Positions 17,618-27,083 of a stretch of DNA of 64,000 nt are shown here, in pieces. The notes under the pieces are model-generated. The model did no database searches. It was not told the DNA's origin and worked only from the letters and a program-made list of their open reading frames with translations. Both the position numbers and the translations under genes were made by a program. Within the stretch, counting starts at the first letter, position 1. Each line of letters starts with the position of its first letter. This stretch comes from an uncultured Kordiimonas sp. (lineage in GTDB: Bacteria; Pseudomonadota; Alphaproteobacteria; Sphingomonadales; Kordiimonadaceae), in the NCBI GenBank assembly GCA_947492375.1, contig CANLMI010000003.1, forward strand, positions 310,001 through 374,000. Reading direction: 5' to 3'.

Positions 17618-18256
17618 TTATGTTAGGCAACCTGAGTTTGCTCCCTCGGCAGTACGGGCTGGCTCGATTGTTTGGAGCGCCCCAATCCGAGGTCTGAAAT
17701 ACGCCAGTTTTCGAAGCAACTGTGCATCGACAACACCTGTAAAAACAAGCGGTTCATATTCATAGAAAAACTCAGCTACAACTAATGTCTCGCCTTGACG
17801 CATTGTGATAATTTCATCATCAAAATCTGCATCAGGGCCAACGGTTCCAAATCGGCTGATTTCAGGTACTGCGCTCCCTGGGTTGGTGCACTGCCAGATC
17901 ACGTCTGGTGGGTCATTGGGGGCGGCATCAGAAGGTAAAGCGAGTGCTGAAATTATCACGAGTGAACCGCTGTCAACAGGGTAGGGGGCCATAATTTCTT
18001 CGACGGCGGTATAAACGTCAGCAACAGTATCTGCTGATAAAGTAGAGGAGCGTGTTGTTAAATCACCGATCGAAACCACTGTATGCTGTGCCTTCATGTT
18101 AATAAGAAGAAAATTGCTCACTTCTACAATACCACTAATGAATATAATCAATAGCGGCAGCGCAAGCGCAAGTTCAGTGACGACAATACCGTCTTCGCTT
18201 TTCGTAAAGGATTTAAAAGCGCGCATTTTCAAAAGTTTTCTGAGGGTTTCTTTCAT
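17618..18256 (-). CDS. TadE-like pseudopilin (TadF position)
   Basis: A 212-residue TadE-family protein. After a basic N-terminus it has a prepilin-like segment, SEDGIVVTELALALPLLIIFISGIVEVSNFLL, with G/IVVTE providing the glutamate at +5, then a globular periplasmic domain with QHTVVSIGDLTTRSS. Such proteins are minor pilins processed by the CpaA peptidase. I chose the ATG at 18256, which follows the upstream stop by one base; an upstream GTG at 18289 would overlap the previous gene by 32 bases and lacks a ribosome-binding site. Confidence 0.88.
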   Translation of the reverse strand: MKETLRKLLKMRAFKSFTKSEDGIVVTELALALPLLIIFISGIVEVSNFLLINMKAQHTVVSIGDLTTRSSTLSADTVADVYTAVEEIMAPYPVDSGSLVIISALALPSDAAPNDPPDVIWQCTNPGSAVPEISRFGTVGPDADFDDEIITMRQGETLVVAEFFYEYEPLVFTGVVDAQLLRKLAYFRPRIGALQTIEPARTAEGANSGCLT

Positions 18257-18257
18257 T

Positions 18258-18854
18258 TTACGTACTCGAGCTGTCTTCTTCTTCGTCACTTACGGGGAAC
18301 GGTTCGTTCCTGACGGCAACTGTCGCTGTTATTGTATAGCCATCAGCAAGCAAGTCGCCGATGCCTGAAAGGCTGGCACCCCGGTAAACAATACGATAGA
18401 GAACGATATCACCCGATCCGCCAAGGCCAGCTTCGCCAAGGTTATCATCATACTGGCCATTACCATTTTCGTCGGTAAAGGGCTCTCCGGCGTCATATTG
18501 GCCGTTACCATTGTCATCAACAAAGGGCTCTGGCTCTTCGCCAATATCGGAAAATTGTTCGAAAACGCGTGTTTCAACTTCAAGCGCGCTTGGGTCCAGG
18601 CTACCAAATGTTTGCGACAGGACGATATCACGTACCTGCGTTTCCCGGTCAATGGCGTCGTCCAACACGCCGCCTGTAATACCAAAACGTGAAGCGCTTA
18701 GAACCGCATTTTCAATCGCAGTCGATAAATAAAAATAATACCCGATCTCAAAAATACCGAAAATCATGGTTAGAAAAATGGGAAGCGTCAGAGCAAATTC
18801 GGTAATTGCCGATCCGCTTTCATCATGCCTTAACTTATCCATTATTTTCATCAT
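18258..18854 (-). CDS. tadE: TadE-like pseudopilin with acidic Asp/Asn repeats
   Basis: A 198-residue TadE-family minor pilin. The N-terminal segment DESGSAITEFALTLPIFLTMIFGIFEIGYYFYLS carries the G/SAITE processing site. Unusually, the middle of the protein (about residues 108-145) has two near-identical acidic units, DDNGNGQYDAGEPF and DENGNGQYDDN, which look like calcium-binding loops of the dockerin or thrombospondin-3 kind. It is followed directly by the second TadE-like gene and preceded by tadG. Confidence 0.88.
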   Translation of the reverse strand: MMKIMDKLRHDESGSAITEFALTLPIFLTMIFGIFEIGYYFYLSTAIENAVLSASRFGITGGVLDDAIDRETQVRDIVLSQTFGSLDPSALEVETRVFEQFSDIGEEPEPFVDDNGNGQYDAGEPFTDENGNGQYDDNLGEAGLGGSGDIVLYRIVYRGASLSGIGDLLADGYTITATVAVRNEPFPVSDEEEDSSST

Positions 18855-18930
18855 TTTTTTTCCAGTTTTCGAGGATTTCTCGGTAGTTTTTTATCAAAGG
18901 GTTAAATATTATATCTTTATGAACAATAGC

Positions 18931-20604
18931 TTACCTTGACAGGCGTAAGTTAGAAAGCTGTTGCCCGATGGTATCAAAGGCATCGTTTAAACTTTCTTCA
19001 TTTGTAGCAAAGAAAAAGAAATTCACGTTAGAAGCGCAATTTTGCAGGAGGTTACGTGTTTCTGCACTAACATCCTCACTTAATGCTATTGTGTATATTA
19101 TCGTTGGGCTAGTTGTCTTTATGTTGTTGCATGTCTGTGCGAGGCGCCGATCCAACTCATCAACTGCCGTTGCGGCAATAGTATCTGGAGCATTAGCTAA
19201 ATCAGTGTCAATTCCAAACGACGTCTCATCAAAGCTAATACTATTTTCTCCATCAGTTAATAGGACTATCACTTTATCCATAAATGGTTCATCATAGTCT
19301 AAAGGAAGTTCTGAAGGGTTCGCTCCACCATTCCATAGCCCTCGCCAGTTGGGGCTTACAACGCGCCATCCCCAAGTTAAGCCAAAGTTTGTTGTAGTTC
19401 CGCCAAAACTAAAAGGTTCCATTGCGTCGATTTGGTCGATAATTTTTTGCCTGCTAGTGCTAAGTGGGGTAATTGGTAATGGTGAGCAACCACGATTAGG
19501 GCCCCTTGAAACTTGCTCTAAATATTGCCTTGTTCGGATTGGCTGTCCAAATCGATCTACGCGTAAACGTCCAAATCGGTCAAATGATCTAATGCCCGGA
19601 TCACGTGGCAGAATGTTTGGATCATCTACTTCATTTATACTGGTTGATAGTGTTTGAAGAGGTGCATCGAAGCTGGGCCTGAAATATCTGATGCCTTTCC
19701 AGTTATTACGGTTATTACGAAAGTCGGTATTTTCAAAGCTTCTAGTAGAACCACTAATATATGCTGGGTCAGTATCTTCAATGACATAAGGAGTGATTGG
19801 TAGAATATTTGGAGGTGTATCATCTTGGTCAAAGCCGCCGGTTCTCGCCATCACACACCCTCGCCAACCAACAGTGTCAGCAATGTCACTTTGAGCGATG
19901 CGTTGTTGACCAGATGTTGTTAAAAAATTTGCCTGATCAGAGCCAACATTAACGGTGGCTACGAATGGTACAACGCCAACGAAAAGGTTGGGTACTTCAT
20001 CCTCGCCATCATCTCCGTATATAATGTTGATTAATTGTGTAGCAGCAGGTTTAAGTGCTTCAATCCTTGTTCCTGCGCTAGGATTAGCATTGTCTATAGG
20101 AAATCCCATAGAGCCAGTATTATCCATCACAAGAACCAACTCCATACCGCGTGTTTCACGAGTGATTGCTGCGGATGCGTCTACCGTTAGGTCATCGAAA
20201 CCGAATAGTTGCATGAAGGTTGTGTTTAATGTTGCAACACCACTGATATTGATAACTTGGTTCGGGTTGTTGGGATCAAATTCAATCACCATCTGCCCGT
20301 CAGTTGCAACGCCGCCTGCGGCTTCGAAATTTGCATCAAAAAATTCCTGCGCGTCATTCATGCTGTCATCGGGATCGATTGCATGCCCGGCGGCCAAGCC
20401 TGCTGCATCCACAGAACGCTGGAGAATATCTTTGACATAAAACGCACGGGCACCGTCGATCGCAAGGCCCATAAGGGCGACGATAGTGATGGACATAAAA
20501 GCAATCAAAGGCATCATGCCGCCGTCTTCATTTTCTCTCAGCTTGAAGAAAAAATGCTTCATACGGTTCACTAATGGCTGATTTTTTTCCGTGTTTTGTC
20601 TCAT
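18931..20604 (-). CDS. tadG: Tad pilus-associated protein TadG with VWA domain
   Basis: The 557-residue protein has a TadG-type N-terminus (FKLRENEDGGMMPLIAFMSITIVALMGLAIDGARAFYVKDILQRSVDAAGLAAG), with one membrane segment, then a von Willebrand factor A domain. The metal-site motif is LVLVMDNTGSMG at about residue 155, with VIVLLTDGENS later. TadG proteins are membrane-anchored with the bulk outside and take part in adhesion or pilus assembly. It is the first gene of the minus-strand locus; the AT-rich region beyond 20604 should contain the promoter. Confidence 0.92.
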   Translation of the reverse strand: MRQNTEKNQPLVNRMKHFFFKLRENEDGGMMPLIAFMSITIVALMGLAIDGARAFYVKDILQRSVDAAGLAAGHAIDPDDSMNDAQEFFDANFEAAGGVATDGQMVIEFDPNNPNQVINISGVATLNTTFMQLFGFDDLTVDASAAITRETRGMELVLVMDNTGSMGFPIDNANPSAGTRIEALKPAATQLINIIYGDDGEDEVPNLFVGVVPFVATVNVGSDQANFLTTSGQQRIAQSDIADTVGWRGCVMARTGGFDQDDTPPNILPITPYVIEDTDPAYISGSTRSFENTDFRNNRNNWKGIRYFRPSFDAPLQTLSTSINEVDDPNILPRDPGIRSFDRFGRLRVDRFGQPIRTRQYLEQVSRGPNRGCSPLPITPLSTSRQKIIDQIDAMEPFSFGGTTTNFGLTWGWRVVSPNWRGLWNGGANPSELPLDYDEPFMDKVIVLLTDGENSISFDETSFGIDTDLANAPDTIAATAVDELDRRLAQTCNNIKTTSPTIIYTIALSEDVSAETRNLLQNCASNVNFFFFATNEESLNDAFDTIGQQLSNLRLSR

Positions 20605-20959
20605 GCCTTATCTACCCGTTATGTTGCCACCCATGACAAATACTTGTATTAGTTTGCCATAAAATAACGCTGTAGAATTGTTTTTGTAAAGTAATGGGGA
20701 AAATTTTAAATATTGATTAGATATTTATTAACTAAATGTAATAACAGGTTAATATTTTGTTTATTTTTTATTAATAATTTTTGCATTTATGCTTTGTTTT
20801 TATTTTAAATAATTATTTATGTTAAAAGTATTGATGAGTAAAGATTATTTATTCATGCACTATCATTGAGTATTTCCGTAAATACTAAAATGAATAATAA
20901 CTTGTTTGTTCTCTGTAAATGGTGTCAATAATGGCCAATTGATGTTCAGGGAGAATAAA
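20605..20959. other. AT-rich divergent promoter region between tadG and the hydrolase
   Basis: About 350 bases, strongly AT-rich with runs of T and A (20700-20830), between divergent genes. No coding frame is supported. It should hold the promoters of both the tad operon and the hydrolase; such composition is typical of H-NS-like silenced or bent DNA, but no specific site is claimed. Confidence 0.5.
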
Positions 20960-22012
20960 GTGGCAAACAATTTGGAAACTTTACTACGAGCCGCAAAAGA
21001 AAAACGAAGGCAAGATCCAGAAGGCGCTGTTTTTGGTTTTGTTAAGAATTTTAACGGCGGTGATAATCGGTATGGTTTGTTTCCTTTGCCTGCAAACCCG
21101 CAATCAATGCAAATTGATGGGGCTGTTGATGCGAATCAAAATGATGCCACTTTTGAAGAAGACATCAAGCCAAAAGGCACTATCATTTTTATGCCGGGGC
21201 GAACAGAGTTCATAGAAAAATTCTACGAAGATATCCATATGTTTCATACCCTTGGGTATGCTTGTGCTGGGTTTGATCTGAGAGGGCAAGGGCTGTCGCA
21301 CCGCGAACACCCTGACCGGGAAAAGCATTATGTCGAGACCTTCGATAACCATATGGTTGATGTTCGGCAGTTCTTTGATGAAATTCTAAATGGGCCTGAG
21401 GGTAAATCGCTGCCAAAGCCGTATATTTTTATGGGCCACTCTGCGGGTAGTCATGTGATTTTACGATTTTTGAGCGAGCATCGTGGGTATGTGGAAAAGG
21501 CCATCACAGTTGCGCCTATGGTACGAATTGCCCGCGGTGGGTTACCTCGCACTATTATGTATGGCTTGCCAAAACTCATGATCGGCCTTGGTAAAGGGGA
21601 TGCTTATGTACCGGGCCATACCAAGTTCAAGGAAGGCAGATGGGGATGGCGCAAAAAGCTTACGCACGATGATGAGCGCTTTGAGGATGAAGACTATTTC
21701 ATCAAAAATAAAGATCACAGGCTTGCGGTCGGCGGGGCAACGCATAAATGGCTGTTGGAAGCGTTGAAATCAACCGATAAATTAAATGCTGCAAATGTGC
21801 CAGAGGCTATTGATGTGCCAGTTTTGATGATACAGGCCAGCGAAGACACAATTGTCGATAATGATGCACAAGCGGCGCTTGCTAAGCGTGTTTCGATGAT
21901 TGGTCTTGTTCGGATTGAAGGTGCTATGCACGAACTTCTTAAAGAGCGGGATGAAAAACGGTTATTGCTCTGGCAGGCGGTTTTACCGTTTCTTGAAATT
22001 GATCTTTCCTGA
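20960..22012 (+). CDS. Alpha/beta hydrolase, lysophospholipase-like
   Basis: A 350-residue serine hydrolase of the monoacylglycerol lipase/PldB type. It shows the nucleophile elbow GHSAG (Ser at about residue 161 from the chosen start), a later acidic residue in VLMIQASEDTIVDN and the catalytic histidine in EGAMHELLKE. FDLRGQGLSHR earlier is the oxyanion-side motif of lysophospholipases. I chose the GTG at 20960 because AGGGAG lies six bases upstream; a longer frame from a TTG at 20906 has no ribosome-binding site. It probably acts on lysophospholipids or monoglycerides in the cytoplasm. Confidence 0.88.
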   Translation: MANNLETLLRAAKEKRRQDPEGAVFGFVKNFNGGDNRYGLFPLPANPQSMQIDGAVDANQNDATFEEDIKPKGTIIFMPGRTEFIEKFYEDIHMFHTLGYACAGFDLRGQGLSHREHPDREKHYVETFDNHMVDVRQFFDEILNGPEGKSLPKPYIFMGHSAGSHVILRFLSEHRGYVEKAITVAPMVRIARGGLPRTIMYGLPKLMIGLGKGDAYVPGHTKFKEGRWGWRKKLTHDDERFEDEDYFIKNKDHRLAVGGATHKWLLEALKSTDKLNAANVPEAIDVPVLMIQASEDTIVDNDAQAALAKRVSMIGLVRIEGAMHELLKERDEKRLLLWQAVLPFLEIDLS

Positions 22013-22162
22013 CGTTTAGTTAATTCCCGGGAATAGAGTATTCAAACTCTTGTGATGGCTATTGAATTTTTTGGTAATTGGTTTCAAATGGCGATTGTTG
22101 GAGACAATTGATGTTGGTTTACACCGTTACCCTTTTGTCTAACAAACAGTCGGAGGCAAAAG

Positions 22163-22702
22163 ATGGCACATGACATAAATATTGAAATAGCAACATTTGC
22201 GGGCGGATGTTTCTGGTGTACAGAAGCGGTGTTTAAGGGGTTGAAGGGCGTGCAGTCGGTTCAGTCCGGTTTTATGGGGGGGCATATAAGTAACCCTGGT
22301 TACCGCGAAGTATGTGGTGGCAATACAGGCCATGCCGAGGCAATCAAAATTATCTTTGACCCGGCTGTAATAGCTTATGATACTTTGCTGGATGTTTTTT
22401 TCGCGACTCATGACCCAACACAGTTAAATCGTCAGGGCAATGATGTTGGTGATCATTATCGCTCGCATGTGTTTGCGCAGAATAGTGATCAAGAAAAAGC
22501 GGCCCACGCAGCTCGTGATCGTGCAACCAGCATATGGGATGACCCGATCGTTACCAAAATCAGTGTTGAAACTGTGTTCTGGGATGCAGAGGGGTATCAT
22601 AATGATTATTTTGAACAAAACCCTGACCAGGCTTATTGCGCACTGGTTGTTGCGCCCAAAGTTCGCAAAGCCCGCGCTGCATTTGAATCCCTGATGAAAT
22701 AA
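22163..22702 (+). CDS. msrA: Peptide methionine-S-sulfoxide reductase MsrA
   Basis: A 179-residue enzyme that reduces the S form of methionine sulfoxide. The active-site motif GCFWC is at residues 15-19, and GFMGGHISNPGYREVCGGNTGHAE follows, as in all MsrA proteins. There is no signal peptide, so it works in the cytoplasm, and no MsrB partner is adjacent. The ATG has GGAGG six bases upstream. It converges on the hisN-like gene with only 26 bases between the stops. Confidence 0.97.
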   Translation: MAHDINIEIATFAGGCFWCTEAVFKGLKGVQSVQSGFMGGHISNPGYREVCGGNTGHAEAIKIIFDPAVIAYDTLLDVFFATHDPTQLNRQGNDVGDHYRSHVFAQNSDQEKAAHAARDRATSIWDDPIVTKISVETVFWDAEGYHNDYFEQNPDQAYCALVVAPKVRKARAAFESLMK

Positions 22703-22728
22703 CCAGCGCTATAGCGCCAGAAGTGATC

Positions 22729-23526
22729 TTAAAGTAAAGCTTCTACAGATGTGAGTAACTGGGGATCACCAACGGCAAGAAGGTGGCCGCTAGCGCCCGG
22801 TTGGTCACCTTTCCAGTTGGAAACGGCGCCGCCTGCACCTCTGATAACCGGAATGAGTGCCATCATGTCATAAGGCTCTAAACCGCTTTCGATCACGAGG
22901 TCCATATGTCCGCTGGCGACGATCGCATAGGCATAACAGTCAAGCCCGTACCGGACTAATTTTGAGCCGGTTAACACGCTATTAAATGCTTCACGCTCAG
23001 CCCCTTTAAACAGATCCGGGTCGGTGGTGGAAATAACGGCGTCAGACAATAAGGGGCAGGCGCGGGTTTTGATCGGTTCACCGTTCAGGTGCGCCGCACC
23101 CGGCACACCTATATACCGTTCTTGCAAATAAGGCTGATCGATTACACCGATAATCGGTTCATCTTTATAAAGAAGAGCGATCAGAGTGCCCCATGTTGGC
23201 AAGCCAGATATAAAGGCCCGGGTGCCATCAATGGGATCTAGTACCCATGTGAAATCGCTGGTACTTTCTTTAATGCCAAATTCTTCGCCGATAATACCGT
23301 GTTCGGGATATTGTTTTTCGATTAATGAGCGTATTGCCGCCTCGGCGCCCCTGTCGCCTTCAGTAACAGGGTCAAAAGCACCATTTTTCACCTTGTCATC
23401 GACGCTGATTTTTTTGCGGAAGTATTTTAATGTTACTGTTGCTGCTGCATCAGCTAATTGGTCTACAAATGTTGTTAGCTCGTCAAGAGTTTCTTGTTCC
23501 GGAAGAATAGTTTTATGCTCAATCAT
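22729..23526 (-). CDS. hisN: Inositol monophosphatase family phosphatase, HisN-like
   Basis: A 265-residue metal-dependent phosphatase. The motifs FDPVTEGDRGAE (about residue 55), HGIIGEEFG, the metal site WVLDPIDGTRAFISGLPTWG and the C-terminal GLEPYDMMALIPVIRGAGG are all present. The IDGTRAFISG and LEPYD forms fit histidinol-phosphatase HisN, which makes histidinol in many alphaproteobacteria, better than inositol monophosphatase. No other his gene is in view, so the assignment rests on sequence only. Confidence 0.82.
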   Translation of the reverse strand: MIEHKTILPEQETLDELTTFVDQLADAAATVTLKYFRKKISVDDKVKNGAFDPVTEGDRGAEAAIRSLIEKQYPEHGIIGEEFGIKESTSDFTWVLDPIDGTRAFISGLPTWGTLIALLYKDEPIIGVIDQPYLQERYIGVPGAAHLNGEPIKTRACPLLSDAVISTTDPDLFKGAEREAFNSVLTGSKLVRYGLDCYAYAIVASGHMDLVIESGLEPYDMMALIPVIRGAGGAVSNWKGDQPGASGHLLAVGDPQLLTSVEALL

Positions 23527-23643
23527 GCGGTGTCCAGTCGTTACAACATTGGGCTACGGATTTGCTTGCAAATATGGCAACCTTAGAGCACATATTGCGT
23601 TCACAGTGCAACGGCTATGGCATTATAAATGTAAGAATTTGGT

Positions 23644-24771
23644 ATGATTGAGACAGACTTCCTGATTATTGGCGGCGGCATAGCTGGTGCTGGCGTAGCC
23701 TATTTTCTCGCAGGCGCTGGTTCCACGATGATTATTGAGATGGAAGACCAGCCTGGCTACCACACCACTGGTCGATCGGCTGCATTTTATGCTGAAACGT
23801 ATGGTGGCCCCAAAATTCAGCCGCTTACAACGGCTTCGAAATCATTCTTTATGTGCCCGCCAAAAGGGTTTTGTGATGTGCCTTTGCTATCAAAATTGGG
23901 TGCAATTCATGTTTTTGATAAAGAACAGCGCAGCCGCGCGGAAATGATGGCAAAAGAACTTAGCGCTGAACTGCCTGGTGTTGCTTTATTATCGAAGGAT
24001 GATGTCTTAGCGCGCGCGCCCTATTTACATGAAGAAGCTATCGACGGCGGTGTTGACGATCCTGATTGCGGCAGCCTTGATGTTGCTGCGCTTCATCAAG
24101 GGTATCTGAAGGGAGCTAAGAAGGCTGGGGCAACTATCATGGTTAATGCCGGGCTGGAAAGCGCTGTTTTTGAAGATGGTCGCTGGCGGGTGAAGCTACG
24201 GCACGGCGAAATATTTACCAAGAAACTGATCAATGCGGCCGGGGCCTGGGCGGATGATGTTGCCATCCGGTGCGGGGTTTCCCCTATTGGTATCAAGCCA
24301 TTACAGCGAACAATTGTATCGCTTGCAAACCCTGAGAGCCTGGTATTTGACAAAAAAAGCCCAGTTGTGATCGACATTGATGAGCGATTTTATTTCAAAG
24401 TTGAAGGGTATGGGTATTTAGTGTCTCCTGCTGATGAAACGCCAGTGAAACCAAGTGATGCCCAGCCAGATATTGAAGATGTAGCACGCGCCGTTGAGTA
24501 TTTTGAAAACTCAACCAATTCCAAGGTGGAAAATATTGAAGCCAAGTGGGCAGGGCTGCGTAGTTTTGCCCCGGACAGAGCGCCGGTGATTGGCTATGAT
24601 CAGCATAACCCTGAATTTTTCTGGAATGTTGGGCAGGGGGGGTACGGTATTCAAACGTCTCCAGCCTGGTCCCGTGCGGCGGCAGGGTTAATCGTTAGTC
24701 AAAAATTACCAGATGATCTTGCTGGGTTTGGCTCTAAAGCAGAAGATTATAACCCAGCAAGGTTTGGTTAA
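23644..24771 (+). CDS. FAD-dependent oxidoreductase of the DAO family
   Basis: A 375-residue flavoprotein of the glycine/D-amino-acid oxidase family. The N-terminal FAD-binding motif is IIGGGIAGAGVAYFLAGAG, followed by an acidic residue in IIEMED and the GRSAAFYAETYGG loop. The C-terminal part has GLRSFAPDRAPVIGYD and WNVGQGGYGIQTSPAWSRAAA, which bind the flavin. It resembles D-arginine dehydrogenase DauA in these motifs; substrate specificity is not certain. It is alone on its strand. Confidence 0.85.
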   Translation: MIETDFLIIGGGIAGAGVAYFLAGAGSTMIIEMEDQPGYHTTGRSAAFYAETYGGPKIQPLTTASKSFFMCPPKGFCDVPLLSKLGAIHVFDKEQRSRAEMMAKELSAELPGVALLSKDDVLARAPYLHEEAIDGGVDDPDCGSLDVAALHQGYLKGAKKAGATIMVNAGLESAVFEDGRWRVKLRHGEIFTKKLINAAGAWADDVAIRCGVSPIGIKPLQRTIVSLANPESLVFDKKSPVVIDIDERFYFKVEGYGYLVSPADETPVKPSDAQPDIEDVARAVEYFENSTNSKVENIEAKWAGLRSFAPDRAPVIGYDQHNPEFFWNVGQGGYGIQTSPAWSRAAAGLIVSQKLPDDLAGFGSKAEDYNPARFG

Positions 24772-24834
24772 TCATGAATATTGATAGATATGATTTTACG
24801 TAGGTATGGCTTTCACGATTGTTGATTTTTCAGG

Positions 24835-25077
24835 CTAGGCTTTTTTTTCTTTCACCTTACCCAGTATGAACATCAATATTATCGCGCCAACCGTTGCCGA
24901 TAGAATATCGGCTATCAGCCCTTCGATTCCAAGGCCGATAAGGCCAAATAGAAAACGGCCAATAAAGCCACCAATAATTCCGATGACAATATTACCGAGA
25001 ATGCCAAAGCCTTCTCCGAATAATATTTTACCAGCTAGAAATCCGGCAATAGCACCAATAATGATTGCAGCAATCAT
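24835..25077 (-). CDS. GlsB/YeaQ/YmgE family stress membrane protein
   Basis: An 80-residue protein made of three hydrophobic helices rich in Gly and Ile. It has the family pattern IIGAIAGFLAGKILFGEGFGILGNIVIGIIGGFIGRFLF. Members are transglycosylase-associated or stress-induced small membrane proteins of unknown activity. The ATG has an AGGGA site upstream. Confidence 0.9.
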   Translation of the reverse strand: MIAAIIIGAIAGFLAGKILFGEGFGILGNIVIGIIGGFIGRFLFGLIGLGIEGLIADILSATVGAIILMFILGKVKEKKA

Positions 25078-25201
25078 AATATCCCTCCATCTTTTATGCC
25101 CCCAATTGCCTGCACGGTAATACGCACAAACAATCTTCTGATTATAGCTTAATTCGGGTAAAAAGAGGAAATTGAATTATACAAGCGCATTATTAAGCAT
25201 A

Positions 25202-25390
25202 CTAGCGCCAGCGTAAGTCGCGCCTAAGCTCTTCATTTCTGTATTGGCTTAACGAATAAACAGCCCAAAGGGCAGCAATCGGCCAGCCGATAATGGTTAA
25301 CCATAAAACAGCGCAGAAAATCCCTTGAAAAGGGCGGTAAATCGTAAAGAAAACTAAAGGGGGTATCAATAAAGCCAATAAAAGGCGCAT
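25202..25390 (-). CDS. Small membrane protein, Pmp3/YqaE-like
   Basis: A 62-residue peptide with two hydrophobic segments. LLALLIPPLVFFTIY matches the N-terminal PPL motif of Pmp3/YqaE proteins, and the second helix (CAVLWLTIIGWPIAALWAVYSL) is in the corresponding place, though less conserved. A clearer Pmp3 gene lies at 39036-39194. The start is preceded by GGAGGA. Confidence 0.7.
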   Translation of the reverse strand: MRLLLALLIPPLVFFTIYRPFQGIFCAVLWLTIIGWPIAALWAVYSLSQYRNEELRRDLRWR

Positions 25391-25600
25391 TCTATCCTCC
25401 GTGATATCGCTATATGTCGTAAAGTGCCGATTGTTCGGTCTTAAGCTGCATTTTAAATAATGCTTATAGGTATGATTTGATGATGCAATGCTTTAATTTC
25501 AAGATGCATTTGATAATTTTATCCAAAGTTTAGAGATTTTAACCGGTAGTAAAGAATTAGAGTGCTACTTCCCAAAATATAAAAATAAATCGGGCGCCTG

Positions 25601-26935
25601 ATGATAGGCGTCATTGGGAAGGTTATCTTAGTAATGATTTTGTTTCTTCGTAATTTCAAGGTGTCACAGCGTGTTTGGGCCCTTACGATTCTAGCTATTG
25701 CGGGCGTTATAATCGCCAGTTTTTTCCATAGCCTGATTATCACGGGTGTTATAATTGCATTGATGGTTGTGTTTGCATTTTTCATAACCGAATCAGTTAT
25801 GAAACCGCTTCGCAGACTTCAAGATGAATTGGGAGCAGTAGCTGAAGGACATTACGGTCAGCCAGTTTCTGACTTGGAGCACGGAGATGGTATCGCTGCG
25901 ATGGCGCGTTCGGTTGAGAACCTGCGTATAAACGCAGAAAAAAATGCCTCGCTTCAACAACAGGCCGAAGAAGCTCGATTGACGCAATTAGCACAGGAAA
26001 AAGAAATCGCAGAACATGCCCAAGCTGAGGAAGAAGCCCAGCGAAGGCTTGACGAGCAACGGATGCAGCAAGCCGCAGAAGAACGCCAAAACTTCCAAAA
26101 AGAATTGGCAAATAGTTTCGAAGGCGAGATTTCTGGTGTTATACAGTCGCTTTCTGGCGCAGTTGCCGAGCTTCAGATGGCATCTGAGACAATGAGTGAT
26201 GCGGTGGAGCAGACAGGCCTGGAGGTTGTCTCTGCTGCTTCTGCAACCGATCAAACCGGAAGTAATATGATTGCTGTAACTGAAGCAACCGAAGGGTTGA
26301 CGGGCGCTATCGGTGAAATAAGAACACAGGTTGAGCAGGCAAATTCAATTACAACAAATGCCCTTACGACAGCAAATGACGCGAAAGACCGCGTGAACTC
26401 GCTTGAAAGTGCCTCCAGCCGTATTGCTGAGGTTGTTAATTTGATTAATGATATTGCAGAGCAAACAAACCTTTTGGCTCTGAATGCAACAATTGAAGCC
26501 GCGCGCGCTGGTGATGCGGGTAAGGGGTTTGCTGTTGTAGCAAGCGAAGTGAAAAGCCTCGCGAATCAGACGGCCAATGCGACACAGGAAATCGAAGCTC
26601 AGGTTCAGGCGATGCAGTCTGCCACTAATGAAACCGTTGATGCGGTTAACAGTATTGGCAAAACCATCAATCAAGTGAGTGAGATTTCAGGCATGATTGC
26701 AGCCGCTGTTGTTGAACAGGAAGCATCAACTGGCGAGATCGGTAGAAGCGTTCAAAACGCGAGCGAAGGTACATCAAATTTGGGCCAGAGTATTAATCAG
26801 GTTCAGCAGATGGCAGACCGTACAAAAGGGGCTGCTGATGTTGTTGGGCGTTCGTCCGGTAGTTTGACGGAACAGACCAGCTTTCTGGAAGAATCGGTAT
26901 ACCGTTTCCTTGGCCGGATGCGCGGCGAAGCCTAA
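25601..26935 (+). CDS. Methyl-accepting chemotaxis-type protein without periplasmic sensor
   Basis: The 444-residue protein has two adjacent transmembrane helices (about 26-62) separated by only a few residues, so no periplasmic ligand domain exists. A HAMP-like segment ([22 protein letters not shown]) and a long coiled coil follow, then a receptor signalling domain whose hairpin tip reads [37 protein letters not shown]. It should signal to CheA/CheW clusters, but the input is cytoplasmic, membrane-based or unknown. Start choice is uncertain: ATG 25601, or ATG 25634 (MILFLRNFK), which removes eleven residues. Confidence 0.9.
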   Translation: MIGVIGKVILVMILFLRNFKVSQRVWALTILAIAGVIIASFFHSLIITGVIIALMVVFAFFITESVMKPLRRLQDELGAVAEGHYGQPVSDLEHGDGIAAMARSVENLRINAEKNASLQQQAEEARLTQLAQEKEIAEHAQAEEEAQRRLDEQRMQQAAEERQNFQKELANSFEGEISGVIQSLSGAVAELQMASETMSDAVEQTGLEVVSAASATDQTGSNMIAVTEATEGLTGAIGEIRTQVEQANSITTNALTTANDAKDRVNSLESASSRIAEVVNLINDIAEQTNLLALNATIEAARAGDAGKGFAVVASEVKSLANQTANATQEIEAQVQAMQSATNETVDAVNSIGKTINQVSEISGMIAAAVVEQEASTGEIGRSVQNASEGTSNLGQSINQVQQMADRTKGAADVVGRSSGSLTEQTSFLEESVYRFLGRMRGEA

Positions 26936-26960
26936 AAGCCAAAATATTTCAAGCATTCTA

Positions 26961-26989
26961 AAGGCTCGCAACTTGCGGGCCTTTTTTTA
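26961..26989 (+). terminator. Terminator of the chemotaxis-type gene
   Basis: GGCTCGC pairs with GCGGGCC (one wobble pair) across a five-base loop and is followed by seven Ts. Confidence 0.88.
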
Positions 26990-27083
26990 TGTTCGTATGT
27001 AAATCGCATACATGTGATGAAATAACATATGCGTATTTTACCTGATTGAGTATAATACACTTATAAAAAGAGGTTGGGGTGTG

